64,000 bases of DNA from Pedobacter sp. Leaf176 (GTDB lineage Bacteria; Bacteroidota; Bacteroidia; Sphingobacteriales; Sphingobacteriaceae), in the NCBI RefSeq assembly GCF_001424305.1, contig NZ_LMPD01000004.1, positions 62,001-126,000 of the forward strand. The letters run 5' to 3'. The stretch's first letter is position 1, and every line of letters starts with the position of its first letter. The notes under the pieces are model-generated. The model was given only the letters and a program-made list of their open reading frames with translations, made no database searches and was not told where the DNA came from. The position numbers and the translations under genes are program-made. Below are positions 52,704 to 60,767 of the stretch, piece by piece.

Positions 52704-53534
52704 CTATTTACTTAGCGTACTAAGTTCGGGAATTTGACTGATATATGCTTTGGCAGGTTCATAATCAGACTCAGAAATGGCAAGCGCAATTGCTTCATGC
52801 TCCAATCTATCGTGATTGTTTAAACCGATTTTAATGGCGTCGAAAATCTGCCCGTCTATAAAGGGACCGGCCAAACGCCACAATTGCGGATTTACTTGCC
52901 GGCCTGCGGCATAACGCTCGCGGGCATAATCGCTCAGCGTTAAAGCAAGCTGCTTGTTTGCCCGCTCATCTAAGCCGTTTATCTTGCTGATGTTTTTCTC
53001 AGTAAAAAAGGCTTTCAGAACCAGCTGGTTCCAGGCGGCTTCATTAAGGTATTTTGAAGGATAAGGATTGTTTTCCATAATGGATTCCAGCACAGAACCA
53101 ATATTGCTTCTGATACCTTCAGCACATCTTTTTACCCAGGTTTCTGGCTTAGCCAGAAAAGGCAATGCAGAATACAAGGCCTCGGCTTCATTCATTTCAG
53201 GAGCTAAAAACAATTGCTCTATAAGCCGATGAGATTTTTCAGCATCAGCAAAACTATGAACGCTGAGCAACCAAACCCTTGCCAGCCGGTCGATTCTCCA
53301 ATCGGTTACATAACCTATACCCACTTCTTCGGCTCGCAGTTTCTGCAGTTCCGAAATTCGTAGCGTGGTTTTTCCCGTTTTACGGGGAAGCATTACAAAA
53401 GCTTGTCCTAATTTACTGATTTCATCTGCCGAAGCAGCCTTTAAAAGCCACTTAAATGCAGTTTCATCTGTGTTATCTTTTATAATGTTCGAAAGCAGTT
53501 CGTTTATATTTCCAAAATCATCACCAATCGCCAT
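52704..53534 (-). CDS. eboA: EboA domain protein
   Basis: Start taken at the ATG at 53534 (MAIGDDFGNINELL); a GTG at 53543 would add three residues. 276 residues, almost all helical, no signal peptide and no catalytic motif. Conserved-looking stretches: RKTGKTTLRISELQKLRAEE, GYVTDWRIDRLARVWLL and NEAAWNQLVLKAFF. It is identified as EboA mainly by its position ahead of the eboB-F genes and by this helical form; the protein has no known activity. Eight to seventeen bases separate it from the TMEM220-like gene. Confidence 0.85.
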   Translation of the reverse strand: MAIGDDFGNINELLSNIIKDNTDETAFKWLLKAASADEISKLGQAFVMLPRKTGKTTLRISELQKLRAEEVGIGYVTDWRIDRLARVWLLSVHSFADAEKSHRLIEQLFLAPEMNEAEALYSALPFLAKPETWVKRCAEGIRSNIGSVLESIMENNPYPSKYLNEAAWNQLVLKAFFTEKNISKINGLDERANKQLALTLSDYARERYAAGRQVNPQLWRLAGPFIDGQIFDAIKIGLNNHDRLEHEAIALAISESDYEPAKAYISQIPELSTLSK

Positions 53535-53551
53535 AAAAAACACATTTTAAG

Positions 53552-53932
53552 TTATGCAAAGACCGCTGCCGAAAACAAATAATTAATTAGCAAGGCCCCC
53601 GCAATAATAAGCAATCCAAAAAACTCTCTGGTTTGCTCTATGTAAGGTTTTGTTGCCTGCATACTTTCTACTAAACTTGGCTTGTTGTATTTTGTAATCC
53701 AATCGCGGACACCATCTTTTGCAAAGAAAATTTTAGTCGCGTAAATCAGGTAGAATGCAATTAGGCCCAGGTAAATGTAAGGGTAAAACAAACCCGCAGC
53801 AGCCAACCCACAGCAAATCGCGGCAGCCATATAAATGGGAACCCAAAGCCAGGAGTCTTTATCATTAAGGTTAACATATGCAAAACCAATAAAGGAAATG
53901 CAGAAAATTACATTGAGTATTATTAAAATCAT
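53552..53932 (-). CDS. TMEM220-like small membrane protein, first gene of the ebo operon
   Basis: 126 residues with four membrane segments (~1-18, 24-45, 50-70, ~100-122). The loop YVNLNDKDSWLWVPIYMAAA (~19-38) resembles the TMEM220 family (FA.vN.NDpD...W...Y). It sits at the head of the eboA-F genes, on the same strand and close to eboA, so it is probably part of the pathway, for example handling its substrate in the membrane. That role is inference. Confidence 0.75.
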   Translation of the reverse strand: MILIILNVIFCISFIGFAYVNLNDKDSWLWVPIYMAAAICCGLAAAGLFYPYIYLGLIAFYLIYATKIFFAKDGVRDWITKYNKPSLVESMQATKPYIEQTREFFGLLIIAGALLINYLFSAAVFA

Positions 53933-53979
53933 TTAAATAAATTTATATAGATTAAGCTAAATCGATTTTCTTTGACTAA

Positions 53980-53987
53980 CAAAGTTA
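53980..53987 (-). promoter_or_regulatory. Candidate -7 box for the ebo operon
   Basis: On the minus strand TAACTTTG matches TAnnTTTG exactly, 47 bases upstream of the operon's first ATG. No clear -33 TTTG at 19-23 bases, so the call is tentative. Confidence 0.35.
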
Positions 53988-54077
53988 TTTAATTCGAATA
54001 CTATTTTGCACTAAAGATTGTAAATTATATATAGCTTTTTATTTTATGACAAAATATCAAGGGCACAATTAAACCCT

Positions 54078-54107
54078 ACAAAAAAAGGAGTGCAGCGACA
54101 CTCCTTT
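54078..54107 (-). terminator. Terminator of the OmpA-like gene
   Basis: AAAGGAGTG / CACTCCTTT stem with loop CAGCGA, followed on the minus strand by TTTTTTT. It is 22 bases after the stop at 54130. Confidence 0.85.
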
Positions 54108-54129
54108 GTTCTAAAACGTATGAAAGCCC

Positions 54130-54663
54130 CTAATCTTGGACCTTAATCTCTGTTCTTCTATTTATCATTCGGCCATCTTCGCTATCATTACTACTTATAG
54201 GGTCTTTTTCCCCATGACCAACAATCGTGAAGTTGGAAGCATTCAACCCGGCGTTTACAAAATACGATTTAACTGAATTTGCCCTGTCAATAGATAAGGA
54301 CATATTATGCTCGGGAGTTCCCTCTGCAGATGAATAGCCATTTAATACAAATTTCGTATCAGGCGATTTTTTCATTTCAGCTACCGCTTTATCCAAAATT
54401 GAAAAGGATGCAGTTTTTAAAACGGAAGAGTTGAATTCAAACTGAATGTTGTCTAAGCTGAAATTTGGTTTATCTGCTGGAGCAGGTTGTTCAGTTTCTT
54501 TTTGAGGAGCAGGTTCTGGCTTTTTCTCTTCAACCCCTGGAGCAGTTTCTGTAACCGAAGCGGGAACAGGCTTAGCAACCATCTTCTTCGCCTTACATGA
54601 ATACATTGTGATTATCGATAACAAAATTAGTGCGGAAAATAAATAGTTTTTAATAAAATTCAT
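54130..54663 (-). CDS. OmpA-family outer-membrane lipoprotein
   Basis: 177 residues. The lipoprotein signal ends IITMYSC (Cys23). A Pro/Glu/Lys-rich linker spans ~30-65. The OmpA C-terminal peptidoglycan-binding domain (~68-177) starts with IQFEFNSSVLK and has LNGYSSAEGTPEHNMSLSIDRANSVKSYF (~102-130, the TD..G...N..LS..RA.AV signature) and ending NRRTEIKV. It probably anchors the outer membrane to the cell wall. Monocistronic, with a clear terminator; no barrel domain precedes it. Confidence 0.92.
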   Translation of the reverse strand: MNFIKNYLFSALILLSIITMYSCKAKKMVAKPVPASVTETAPGVEEKKPEPAPQKETEQPAPADKPNFSLDNIQFEFNSSVLKTASFSILDKAVAEMKKSPDTKFVLNGYSSAEGTPEHNMSLSIDRANSVKSYFVNAGLNASNFTIVGHGEKDPISSNDSEDGRMINRRTEIKVQD

Positions 54664-55115
54664 CTTGTGTAGAGTTATGGTTTTTGATTTTTACAATTAT
54701 AACGGCTTTTTTAGATGATTTGTATTCACACCAATGCCCTATGTCAGGTGGATATAGCATTTGTGTTTTATTAGCGAATTGTTTGAAAATCCCGCTTTTC
54801 AGGGGATTACCCATATCCATTATGAAAGGTTTTAATCTGGGTAAATTTTAGCAATAAAAGACATGTTTAAATGTAAAAGTCGCCTGCAGATAGTAAACTT
54901 GGCTCTAATTAAAGATAAACCCTCGAATTTGGCATATAAAATGTAAAATGCTGTAAATCATTTATGTAAAATAGAGGAAGTTGAGGCGAATGTTGAAAAC
55001 TTATGGTAAATTTTAGGGATTCTTAACAAGAAATCCGATTTTTTTTTGAATTTTTGAGATCTAAATAGAGGAGCAAAAATTGTGACTCGTGTAACGTTTT
55101 CTAATTGGTCTTAAT
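54664..55115. other. Long AT-rich spacer without a gene
   Basis: 452 bases between divergent units. It contains many short AT tracts but no repeat, RNA fold or long open frame that I could support. Confidence 0.4.
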
Positions 55116-55337
55116 ATGTTAAATTCGGCATTGAAATCGGTAATGTTATTCAGGCTTTCGCCAGAGAAAATCTTAGAATTGGGAAGATTTATTCATTCTG
55201 ATTCTAACTCCCTTATAGTATTAACATCGGTTAGGGAAATTTCCAGTGGAGCTGTCTTTGAGGAGAAGTCGAGCCTGGAAATTCTTTTTGAACAGTTTGA
55301 AAAACATGCTGATTCCTTTCTTCATGCTAACAGATAA
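55116..55337 (+). CDS. Possible small hypothetical protein
   Basis: 73 residues, ATG to stop. The composition is protein-like and amphipathic (SPEKILELGRFIHSDSNSLI, SSLEILFEQFEKHADSF), and a hairpin with a T-run lies 150 bases downstream. There is no recognisable family, no clear promoter and no strong ribosome site, so this may be a chance frame. Confidence 0.3.
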   Translation: MLNSALKSVMLFRLSPEKILELGRFIHSDSNSLIVLTSVREISSGAVFEEKSSLEILFEQFEKHADSFLHANR

Positions 55338-55486
55338 ATTCCGGGCGTAATTACCTGATGTATCTTTAAGTAAATGAAAATTAATAGGATTTAGGAACGG
55401 TTGATAAATAAAAATTTTTGATTGGAAATTCACTTCAGTTGGTCGCGTAAGAAATGTGCAGATGATCGTTATACCTAAATAAAAGC

Positions 55487-55520
55487 AAAATGGAACCTGT
55501 GCGTAACAGATCCCATTTTT
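55487..55520. terminator. Hairpin between the small gene and the second ECF operon
   Basis: AAATGG...CTGT / ACAG...CCATTT stem with T-rich sequence on both strands (TTTTTA on the plus side, TTTTGCTTTTATTT on the minus side). It can end both the small plus-strand frame and the minus-strand operon that stops at 55581. Confidence 0.6.
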
Positions 55521-55580
55521 ATATAACTGGATGGGTTTTCTTATAACCCAAACACTTCATTCGACATCGTAGCAATTTAA

Positions 55581-56315
55581 TTATTTAGCCAAACTGCGCA
55601 GGTAAATATTACCATAATTTGAGCTGATGTCATATTCAGGACCTTTACCCGGCACGGCTGTTATAGATGTAAAAAAGCTTTGCTCCTTCTGTTCTGTTGG
55701 CTTTAAATTCAGGTTGCTGTAAATTTTTCCGAAACGATTGGTAAGCGTTATTTTACCGATTTTACTTTCCGTTAAACTTGCATCGATACCGCCATATTTT
55801 GCATCAACTTTTATAGGCCCATCAAAATTACTTAGTTCTACCATCCCATAAACAGATGCTAAATCGGTAGCTACGTTTGCCGGAACTTTAATATCGAGCG
55901 TAATTTCCATATCCTTTGTTTGATAGTAAGAAATTTTATTTAAGCCGTTTTTCTCTTTGCGGTAATTATCCATGTCTGCCTTGCTTGTGAACCGCGTTTT
56001 TATACCATTTTCCACTACGAAGTAAGCCTCGGGAATTGCATCCATATCCAGTTTATTACTTATCGTGATTTTGCCATTAGCAGTTGATTCTATAAGACTG
56101 AAAGCATTGTTATTTTCGCCCTGATTGATCTTTACGCTAGCCTCTACCGAAACTTCATTTTTATCCCAGGTACTTACCCGAACTACCTTAGGGTAATCAA
56201 ATCGCAGCTCAACAGTCTGGCCTTTCGCTACCGGATACAACTTGGTAATTTTCGTTTGAGAAAGGGCAATACATGGCATTAAGGCTATAAATAGCCAGAT
56301 AAATATTACTTTCAT
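55581..56315 (-). CDS. Secreted DUF4097-like beta-strand protein
   Basis: Start at the ATG at 56315 (MKVIFIWLFIALMPC), where the signal peptide begins; the longer frame to 56357 is not signal-like. 244 residues. KLYPVAKGQTVELRFDYPKVVRVSTW precedes short strand repeats (VYGMVELSNFDGPIKVDAKYGGI, NRFGKIYSNLNL, ISSNYGNIYLRSL). It is a shorter relative of the secreted protein encoded at 943-2232. It is the last gene of the second ECF operon; function unknown. Confidence 0.7.
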   Translation of the reverse strand: MKVIFIWLFIALMPCIALSQTKITKLYPVAKGQTVELRFDYPKVVRVSTWDKNEVSVEASVKINQGENNNAFSLIESTANGKITISNKLDMDAIPEAYFVVENGIKTRFTSKADMDNYRKEKNGLNKISYYQTKDMEITLDIKVPANVATDLASVYGMVELSNFDGPIKVDAKYGGIDASLTESKIGKITLTNRFGKIYSNLNLKPTEQKEQSFFTSITAVPGKGPEYDISSNYGNIYLRSLAK

Positions 56316-56397
56316 GATTTGATGATTTAAAAGTGAACCTGCCCAAAGGCAATACAAGATTACGTTAAAAAAGCGTTTAGGATTGTAATTAAGAGGC

Positions 56398-57297
56398 TTA
56401 TTTCTCTCTTAAATAAACATTTTTGTAGTTCGATTTTAATATCACATCCGCACCGCCGCCGTTCAACTTGCCTTTAAGCGTTTCCCTATCTCTGTTGCTG
56501 TATGAATTAATGCTAATGATATTTCCTTGTCCATTTGATGAATAACCTGTCGTTGTTGTTGCAATATTTTGTGATGTAGTCGTAAGTGCTCTTATACTCC
56601 CTTCGGGAAATGAAGATTCTGTTTTTTCGCTGGCATTCTTATCCATTGCAATTTTAAATCCTTCACCAGCATATAAGTTACCATAACTTGTACCCAGTTC
56701 CACATTCGCCTTTGTACTTGCAGGCATCGAAACATCTACATAACCATAAACTGATACTATAGAAACCGGACCTTTAATTTCACCTGAGAAAATTGCATCT
56801 ACCGAACCGTAAAGGGTTTTTATATTCATTGGTCCCGAGTTGTTTTCCAATTTTATCTTATTGTAACTTACTGAAACTTCGATTTCGTTTTTTAAATTTT
56901 TCAGAATCAACTCTTCCTGATTGGTATTTGTGTTATTGAACGCAATTTTAATACTCTGCGGAACCTTAATTGTTATGATACCCAAACGAGTACCTTTACG
57001 AACCGGGTTTACATTAATTTCATCGCCTTTTTCAGAAACATCAATACCCATTCCGGTATTATCTACAAAACCCGAACCGCTGATTACGCGAAGTCCCTTT
57101 GCGCGCTCATCTACTACATCATTTTCAGATTTTGCCGTACTGAAAATAATTTCATTGCCGTTGTAACCTTCTACAATCGCACCGCTGATGTTAAGGTTTA
57201 ATTTGCCTGCGCTTTTGGCCAGCTTGTACTCTTTCTGAGCTGAAGCCGACATCGTGATGACCACGAGTGAGAAAAGTAATGCTAGTTGTTTTTTCAT
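56398..57297 (-). CDS. Secreted DUF4097-like adhesin-type protein
   Basis: 299 residues with signal peptide MKKQLALLFSLVVITMSASAQ. It has a strand-rich middle (LNLNISGAIVEGYNGNEI, GIITIKVPQSIKIAFNN) and repeat rungs typical of DUF4097 (SVSYNKIKLENNSGPMNIKTLYGSV, SIVSVYGYVDVSMP, GTSYGNLY). The end reads KGKLNGGGADVILKSNYKNVYL, close to the ends of the 943-2232 and 55581-56315 proteins. It is 10 bases from the anti-sigma gene. Likely a target or sensor of the sigma system. Confidence 0.72.
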   Translation of the reverse strand: MKKQLALLFSLVVITMSASAQKEYKLAKSAGKLNLNISGAIVEGYNGNEIIFSTAKSENDVVDERAKGLRVISGSGFVDNTGMGIDVSEKGDEINVNPVRKGTRLGIITIKVPQSIKIAFNNTNTNQEELILKNLKNEIEVSVSYNKIKLENNSGPMNIKTLYGSVDAIFSGEIKGPVSIVSVYGYVDVSMPASTKANVELGTSYGNLYAGEGFKIAMDKNASEKTESSFPEGSIRALTTTSQNIATTTTGYSSNGQGNIISINSYSNRDRETLKGKLNGGGADVILKSNYKNVYLREK

Positions 57298-57307
57298 TTG
57301 TTTGTTT

Positions 57308-58093
57308 TTATAATTTATCTTCTTTTAATAGTATGCTGTAAGCTTCATCTTTAACGGCATCAAATGTATTTGGGTCGTTAGCGAGGGCATAAAGCTTATC
57401 GTTTATGTTTAAGTTTTTCATTTTGCCCAGAATGTTTACCAATCCAAGCTGTACCATTGGGTCGCTTTGTGTGTTTAATGAATGTATCAGCATGGTAGAT
57501 ACATGAGCATCGTAACTGTACTTTTCGAGTACACTTAAAGCAGCCAGCCTCACATTACTATTTTCATCGTGATTTAAGGTTTTAGCTAGTCTATCCAATA
57601 TATCGTTGCTCATCTGCTTCGATTTTTCGATTTCAAGTATTGCGGCAAGTCTCGTGCTTGAAGAGCTACTATCACTCAAATTCTTATAAAGACCATCAGC
57701 GTCAACTTTTCCAGGAAGCTGTCTGAAAACCGGCATTAATTTCTTCGGCGCAACTTTAGCAGCAAAACGATTTTCCTTAGGGACTGAAATCACCTTTTCC
57801 GCTTCGGTATTACTCTTGAGAATCTTTTTCTCAGGTTTGGATGTTTTATTCAGTGCCATGTCCGCCGTGGGAGATAACATATTATTTTCCCTGGTTAGCA
57901 AAAAAGCTGTGCTAAAAGCAATTAAAACCGAGGCAGCTATCAGCCATTTTGAACCCGGCCAAAGCTTTTTAATTTTTTGTTCCTGTGGAGGATTTAGTTG
58001 CGCTTTAAATCTTTCCAGATTAAAAGCAGGTGCTTCAAGTTCATCGAATGCTGCCCTGTTCTGTTCCACAAATTCTTTTAACGGATCATTCAT
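57308..58093 (-). CDS. Membrane anti-sigma-like protein with HEAT-type repeats
   Basis: 261 residues. The N-terminus FVEQNRAAFDELEAP repeats the motif of the anti-sigma protein at 2325-2870. A membrane segment spans ~50-66 (WLIAASVLIAFSTAFLL). The periplasmic part (~115-255) has HEAT-like helical repeats (LAAILEIEKSKQMSNDILDRL, VRLAALSVLEKYSYDAHVS, VQLGLVNILGKMKNLN). Its start overlaps the sigma gene by 8 bases, just as in the first cluster. Expected to hold the sigma factor inactive until a periplasmic signal reaches the repeats. Confidence 0.75.
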   Translation of the reverse strand: MNDPLKEFVEQNRAAFDELEAPAFNLERFKAQLNPPQEQKIKKLWPGSKWLIAASVLIAFSTAFLLTRENNMLSPTADMALNKTSKPEKKILKSNTEAEKVISVPKENRFAAKVAPKKLMPVFRQLPGKVDADGLYKNLSDSSSSSTRLAAILEIEKSKQMSNDILDRLAKTLNHDENSNVRLAALSVLEKYSYDAHVSTMLIHSLNTQSDPMVQLGLVNILGKMKNLNINDKLYALANDPNTFDAVKDEAYSILLKEDKL

Positions 58094-58646
58094 AATAAGA
58101 CTTGTCTTTTAACTGTGATACTATTTTTTTCTTTGCCCGGTGGTATTGCGTACGCACCGTAGTATGTGAAATTCCAAGCAAAGTTGCAATCTCTTCCTGG
58201 CTCATTTTTTCAAAAAGGTAAAGGTTTAAAATTGTTTTGTAGCCATCCGGTAAATCTTCGATACTTCTTTTCACATCCTCAACCTTACACTCAAAAATTT
58301 CATTTTCGTCAACATCATATTCAGCTTCAGCTGCAATTTCCATTTCGCTCATATCAGTGAAAGCGATTTTTCGCTTTCTTAAATGGTTAATCGACCTGTT
58401 AATTGCCATTCGCCTTACCCAGGCTTCAAAACTTACTAAACCTTTCAGCTTCTCCGGCTCACTAAATACCGTAAAAAACGTCTCCTGAAGGATATCTTCA
58501 GCCTCTCCCGTATGCGATACGATGCGGCTGATGGAGTTGTAAATGCGCCTGGCGTAGCGGTTGTAAAGACTGGTATATCCATAATCCTTACCCTGTAGGC
58601 ACATTACAATCAATTCCTGATCAGTTATCTGTTCTTTAAGTTGCAA
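58086..58646 (-). CDS. ECF-type RNA polymerase sigma-70 factor (second copy)
   Basis: 186 residues. Region 2 runs ~15-95 (YNRYARRIYNSISRIV, GEAEDILQETFFTVF, WVRRMAINRSINHLRKRK). Region 4 runs ~125-180 (DLPDGYKTILNLYLFEKMSQEEIATLLGISHTTVRTQYHRAKKK). The start is a TTG at 58644-58646, the only start in frame between an upstream stop and region 2. It resembles the sigma at 2863-3420 in length and motifs, so the two clusters are likely ancient copies. It probably regulates the anti-sigma and DUF4097-like genes behind it. Confidence 0.9.
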   Translation of the reverse strand: MQLKEQITDQELIVMCLQGKDYGYTSLYNRYARRIYNSISRIVSHTGEAEDILQETFFTVFSEPEKLKGLVSFEAWVRRMAINRSINHLRKRKIAFTDMSEMEIAAEAEYDVDENEIFECKVEDVKRSIEDLPDGYKTILNLYLFEKMSQEEIATLLGISHTTVRTQYHRAKKKIVSQLKDKSYYE

Positions 58647-58813
58647 TGTTATATTGTTAATTAGCGTCGTAAATCAGAGTTCTATCCGTAAGTCGCAGGA
58701 TAGCAAATAATGTTGCATCATACTAAGAATTTTTTTAAATACTTATTGATACAAGATAACATAAAACATGGAACCTGAAAGGCAGATGTGGCATGAAAAG
58801 CTGATTATTTCAT

Positions 58814-58821
58814 TACTTTTG
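58814..58821 (+). promoter_or_regulatory. -7 box immediately upstream of the nucleoid-protein gene
   Basis: TACTTTTG matches TAnnTTTG exactly and ends 5 bases before the ATG at 58827. A start site 6-7 bases downstream would make this mRNA leaderless. Confidence 0.5.
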
Positions 58822-58826
58822 TCGCC

Positions 58827-59885
58827 ATGATTTCATTTTTCGAGGCTTCGCTTAAGCAACTTTCCATCCACCATACCGGCAACAAATTAGTAGAAGAATA
58901 TTATAAATTATCTGATGCACCATTAAAAATTCAGGATGAGTTGCTTGGGAATTTGCTGATGCAGTTTTTCCTTAAGCCTTTTGAAAAAGTGAATGAAGTT
59001 TATCATTTTTACCATCCTAATGATAATTTACAGCTTAATGAAGTGTTCCACTTTGCAACGGAGATTTTTGAAAACAATGAACGTTTTCACGAGGATTCGC
59101 AACAATTGGCAAAGCACTTATATGACGTTGCGAACCATCCGAAAATAAAATCGGGAGAGCTTTACGTAGCCTATTTTGAAAAAGTGCAAATTGAAGGGGA
59201 GCAGCTTGATGTGATAGGTATTTTCAAATCAGAAACTAAAGATACTTACCTGAAAGTTTATCCTGAACAGGATGGTTTCGGGATGAGTTATGAGCAGGAA
59301 GCCATCAGCATTAATAAATTAGATAAAGGCTGTTTGATTTTTAATGTTGATAAGCAAGAAGGTTATAAAGTTGTGGTTTTAGACCAGGCAAAAAGCAGTA
59401 ATGACAGTGCTGTTTACTGGAAAGACGAGTTCCTTAAATTGAAAATCCGTAACGATAGCTACAACCAGACCAATAATGTTTTAGGTGTTTACAAAAATTT
59501 CGTAACACAGAAAATGGATGATGAATACGAAATAAGCAAAGCGGATAAAATAGACTTGCTTAATCGTTCCATGAAGTATTTTAAGGAGAAGGAAACGTTC
59601 GATATTGATGAATTCAGTAATGAAGTTATCGGGAATGCTGAAGGAATTGAATCATTTAAAAATTACAAGAAAGATTATGAGCAGGAATATGAGTCGCCGA
59701 TTGCTGATAGTTTCGAAATTGCTGAGTCAGCCGTAAAAAAGCAGGCTCGTGCGTATAAAAGCGTATTAAAATTGGATAAAAACTTTCACATTTACATCCA
59801 CGGTAATAAAGATATGATTGAGAAAGGCTACGATGATGATAAATCAATGAATTACTACAAGGTTTATTTCAGAGAAGAAGAGTAG
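58827..59885 (+). CDS. Nucleoid-associated protein (NdpA/YejK family)
   Basis: 352 residues, a normal length for the family. LVAYFEK-like text (ELYVAYFEKVQIEGEQLDVIGIFKSE, ~111-136) is the conserved core. Acidic and basic patches follow (VYWKDEFLKLKIRNDSYNQ, ~190-208), then the helical middle and the end DKNFHIYIHGNKDMIEKGYD. NdpA relatives bind the nucleoid; the mechanism is not known for Bacteroidota. It is divergent from the second ECF sigma operon, and ends just before the RAYT locus. Confidence 0.85.
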   Translation: MISFFEASLKQLSIHHTGNKLVEEYYKLSDAPLKIQDELLGNLLMQFFLKPFEKVNEVYHFYHPNDNLQLNEVFHFATEIFENNERFHEDSQQLAKHLYDVANHPKIKSGELYVAYFEKVQIEGEQLDVIGIFKSETKDTYLKVYPEQDGFGMSYEQEAISINKLDKGCLIFNVDKQEGYKVVVLDQAKSSNDSAVYWKDEFLKLKIRNDSYNQTNNVLGVYKNFVTQKMDDEYEISKADKIDLLNRSMKYFKEKETFDIDEFSNEVIGNAEGIESFKNYKKDYEQEYESPIADSFEIAESAVKKQARAYKSVLKLDKNFHIYIHGNKDMIEKGYDDDKSMNYYKVYFREEE

Positions 59886-59894
59886 TTCAATCTA

Positions 59895-59991
59895 CAGTTC
59901 CCAGTTTACAATTGCCAATTTAAAAAGCATACCACCTACTGAAAATTGAACTAAATTCTTTGTTGTGCTTTGAGGGCCAGATAACGGTTGA
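59895..59991 (+). repeat. 97-bp direct repeat, copy A, left of the RAYT element
   Basis: Identical to copy B (60768-60864) at 88 of 97 positions, without gaps. Bases 59951-59991 are a copy of the last 12 codons and stop of the DUF58 gene, read on the minus strand. The single difference in that coding stretch is silent (GCA for GCC, Ala). Confidence 0.85.
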
Positions 59992-60008
59992 TACGTCCCT
60001 CCCGACCA

Positions 60009-60030
60009 AGGTCTGTGTCCTCACAGACCT
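60009..60030. repeat. REP-like hairpin, left end
   Basis: AGGTCTGTG (60009-60017) and CACAGACCT (60022-60030) around loop TCCT. The reverse complement of the right-end hairpin matches this at 21 of 22 positions. Confidence 0.8.
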
Positions 60031-60166
60031 GCTTACTGAATTCTTCAAAAACGTTAGACACCTCATATATTATTCAGAGATTTTTAACATCCTTAAAGTA
60101 TTTTCTTTAAACACGCTTTTTTTTTCATATTAGATAATAAGGTAAATTGTAAGTATTTTTAAGTCT

Positions 60167-60730
60167 ATGGATAGTGATAAACTTTTCGAGCAAAAACGTT
60201 ATTCAATAATGGCTATTGGAGAAGTTTATTTTTGGACAGATACGATTAAGGATTGGCAAAATGTATTCACAAGTGAAACTTATGCAAAAATTGTATTAAG
60301 TACATTAAAGAATCTCAAGAATAGAAAGTTGATTGTCGTTTATGCATTTGTGCTCATGCCAAATCACCTCCATATTATTTGGAAAATGGCGCAGATGAAT
60401 GCAAAGGAAATGCCACACGCAAGTTTTAACAAATTTACCTCGCACAAAATATTTGAGGATATGAAAGCTAATGCAATGGGAAATTTGCGAAACTTTGAAG
60501 TGCACGATCAAGAACGTAAATTAAGGCTTTGGCAAAGAGATCCATTGGCTACATTGATAGATTCCAAAGAAAAAATTGAGCAAAAGATTGATTATGTCCA
60601 TCAAAACCCATTACAGGAAAAATGGAATTTGTGCGATACTCCTGAAAATTATAGGTTTTCATCAGCAAAATATTACTTAACAGGCACGGATGAATTCGGT
60701 TTTCTTACAGATTACAGAGAGGAGTTTTAG
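60167..60730 (+). CDS. REP-associated tyrosine transposase (Y1, IS200-like)
   Basis: 187 residues. HUH single-strand nuclease fold: VLMPNHLHIIWKM (~61-73) holds the His-x-His metal pair. KIDYVHQNPLQEKW (~145-158) carries the catalytic Tyr in the motif Y-x-H-x-N-P. RYSIMAIGEVYFWT at the N-terminus fits the first strand. The size and lack of a second IS605 protein fit RAYT proteins rather than a full IS. Its expected targets are the hairpins at 60009 and 60740. The genes on both sides belong to chromosomal housekeeping. Confidence 0.92.
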   Translation: MDSDKLFEQKRYSIMAIGEVYFWTDTIKDWQNVFTSETYAKIVLSTLKNLKNRKLIVVYAFVLMPNHLHIIWKMAQMNAKEMPHASFNKFTSHKIFEDMKANAMGNLRNFEVHDQERKLRLWQRDPLATLIDSKEKIEQKIDYVHQNPLQEKWNLCDTPENYRFSSAKYYLTGTDEFGFLTDYREEF

Positions 60731-60739
60731 TTTGAATGA

Positions 60740-60761
60740 CGGTCTGTGAGGACACAGACCT
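60740..60761. repeat. REP-like hairpin, right end
   Basis: GGTCTGTG (60741-60748) and CACAGACC (60753-60760) around loop AGGA, the complement of the left loop. This makes an inverted pair with 60009-60030. Confidence 0.8.
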
Positions 60762-60767
60762 AGGACT

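Larger units (their letters stand above)
59992..60767. mobile_element. RAYT locus: REP-associated tyrosine transposase with flanking palindromes
   Basis: A 776-bp insertion-like block between the two 97-bp direct repeats. It contains one Y1 transposase gene and, near each end, one copy of the same REP-like hairpin in inverted orientation. RAYTs are domesticated relatives of IS200/IS605 transposases that move or shape REP palindromes. A TTAAAG/CTTTAA hairpin with a T run (60095-60124) lies upstream of the gene. Full transposition is not established. Confidence 0.75.
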
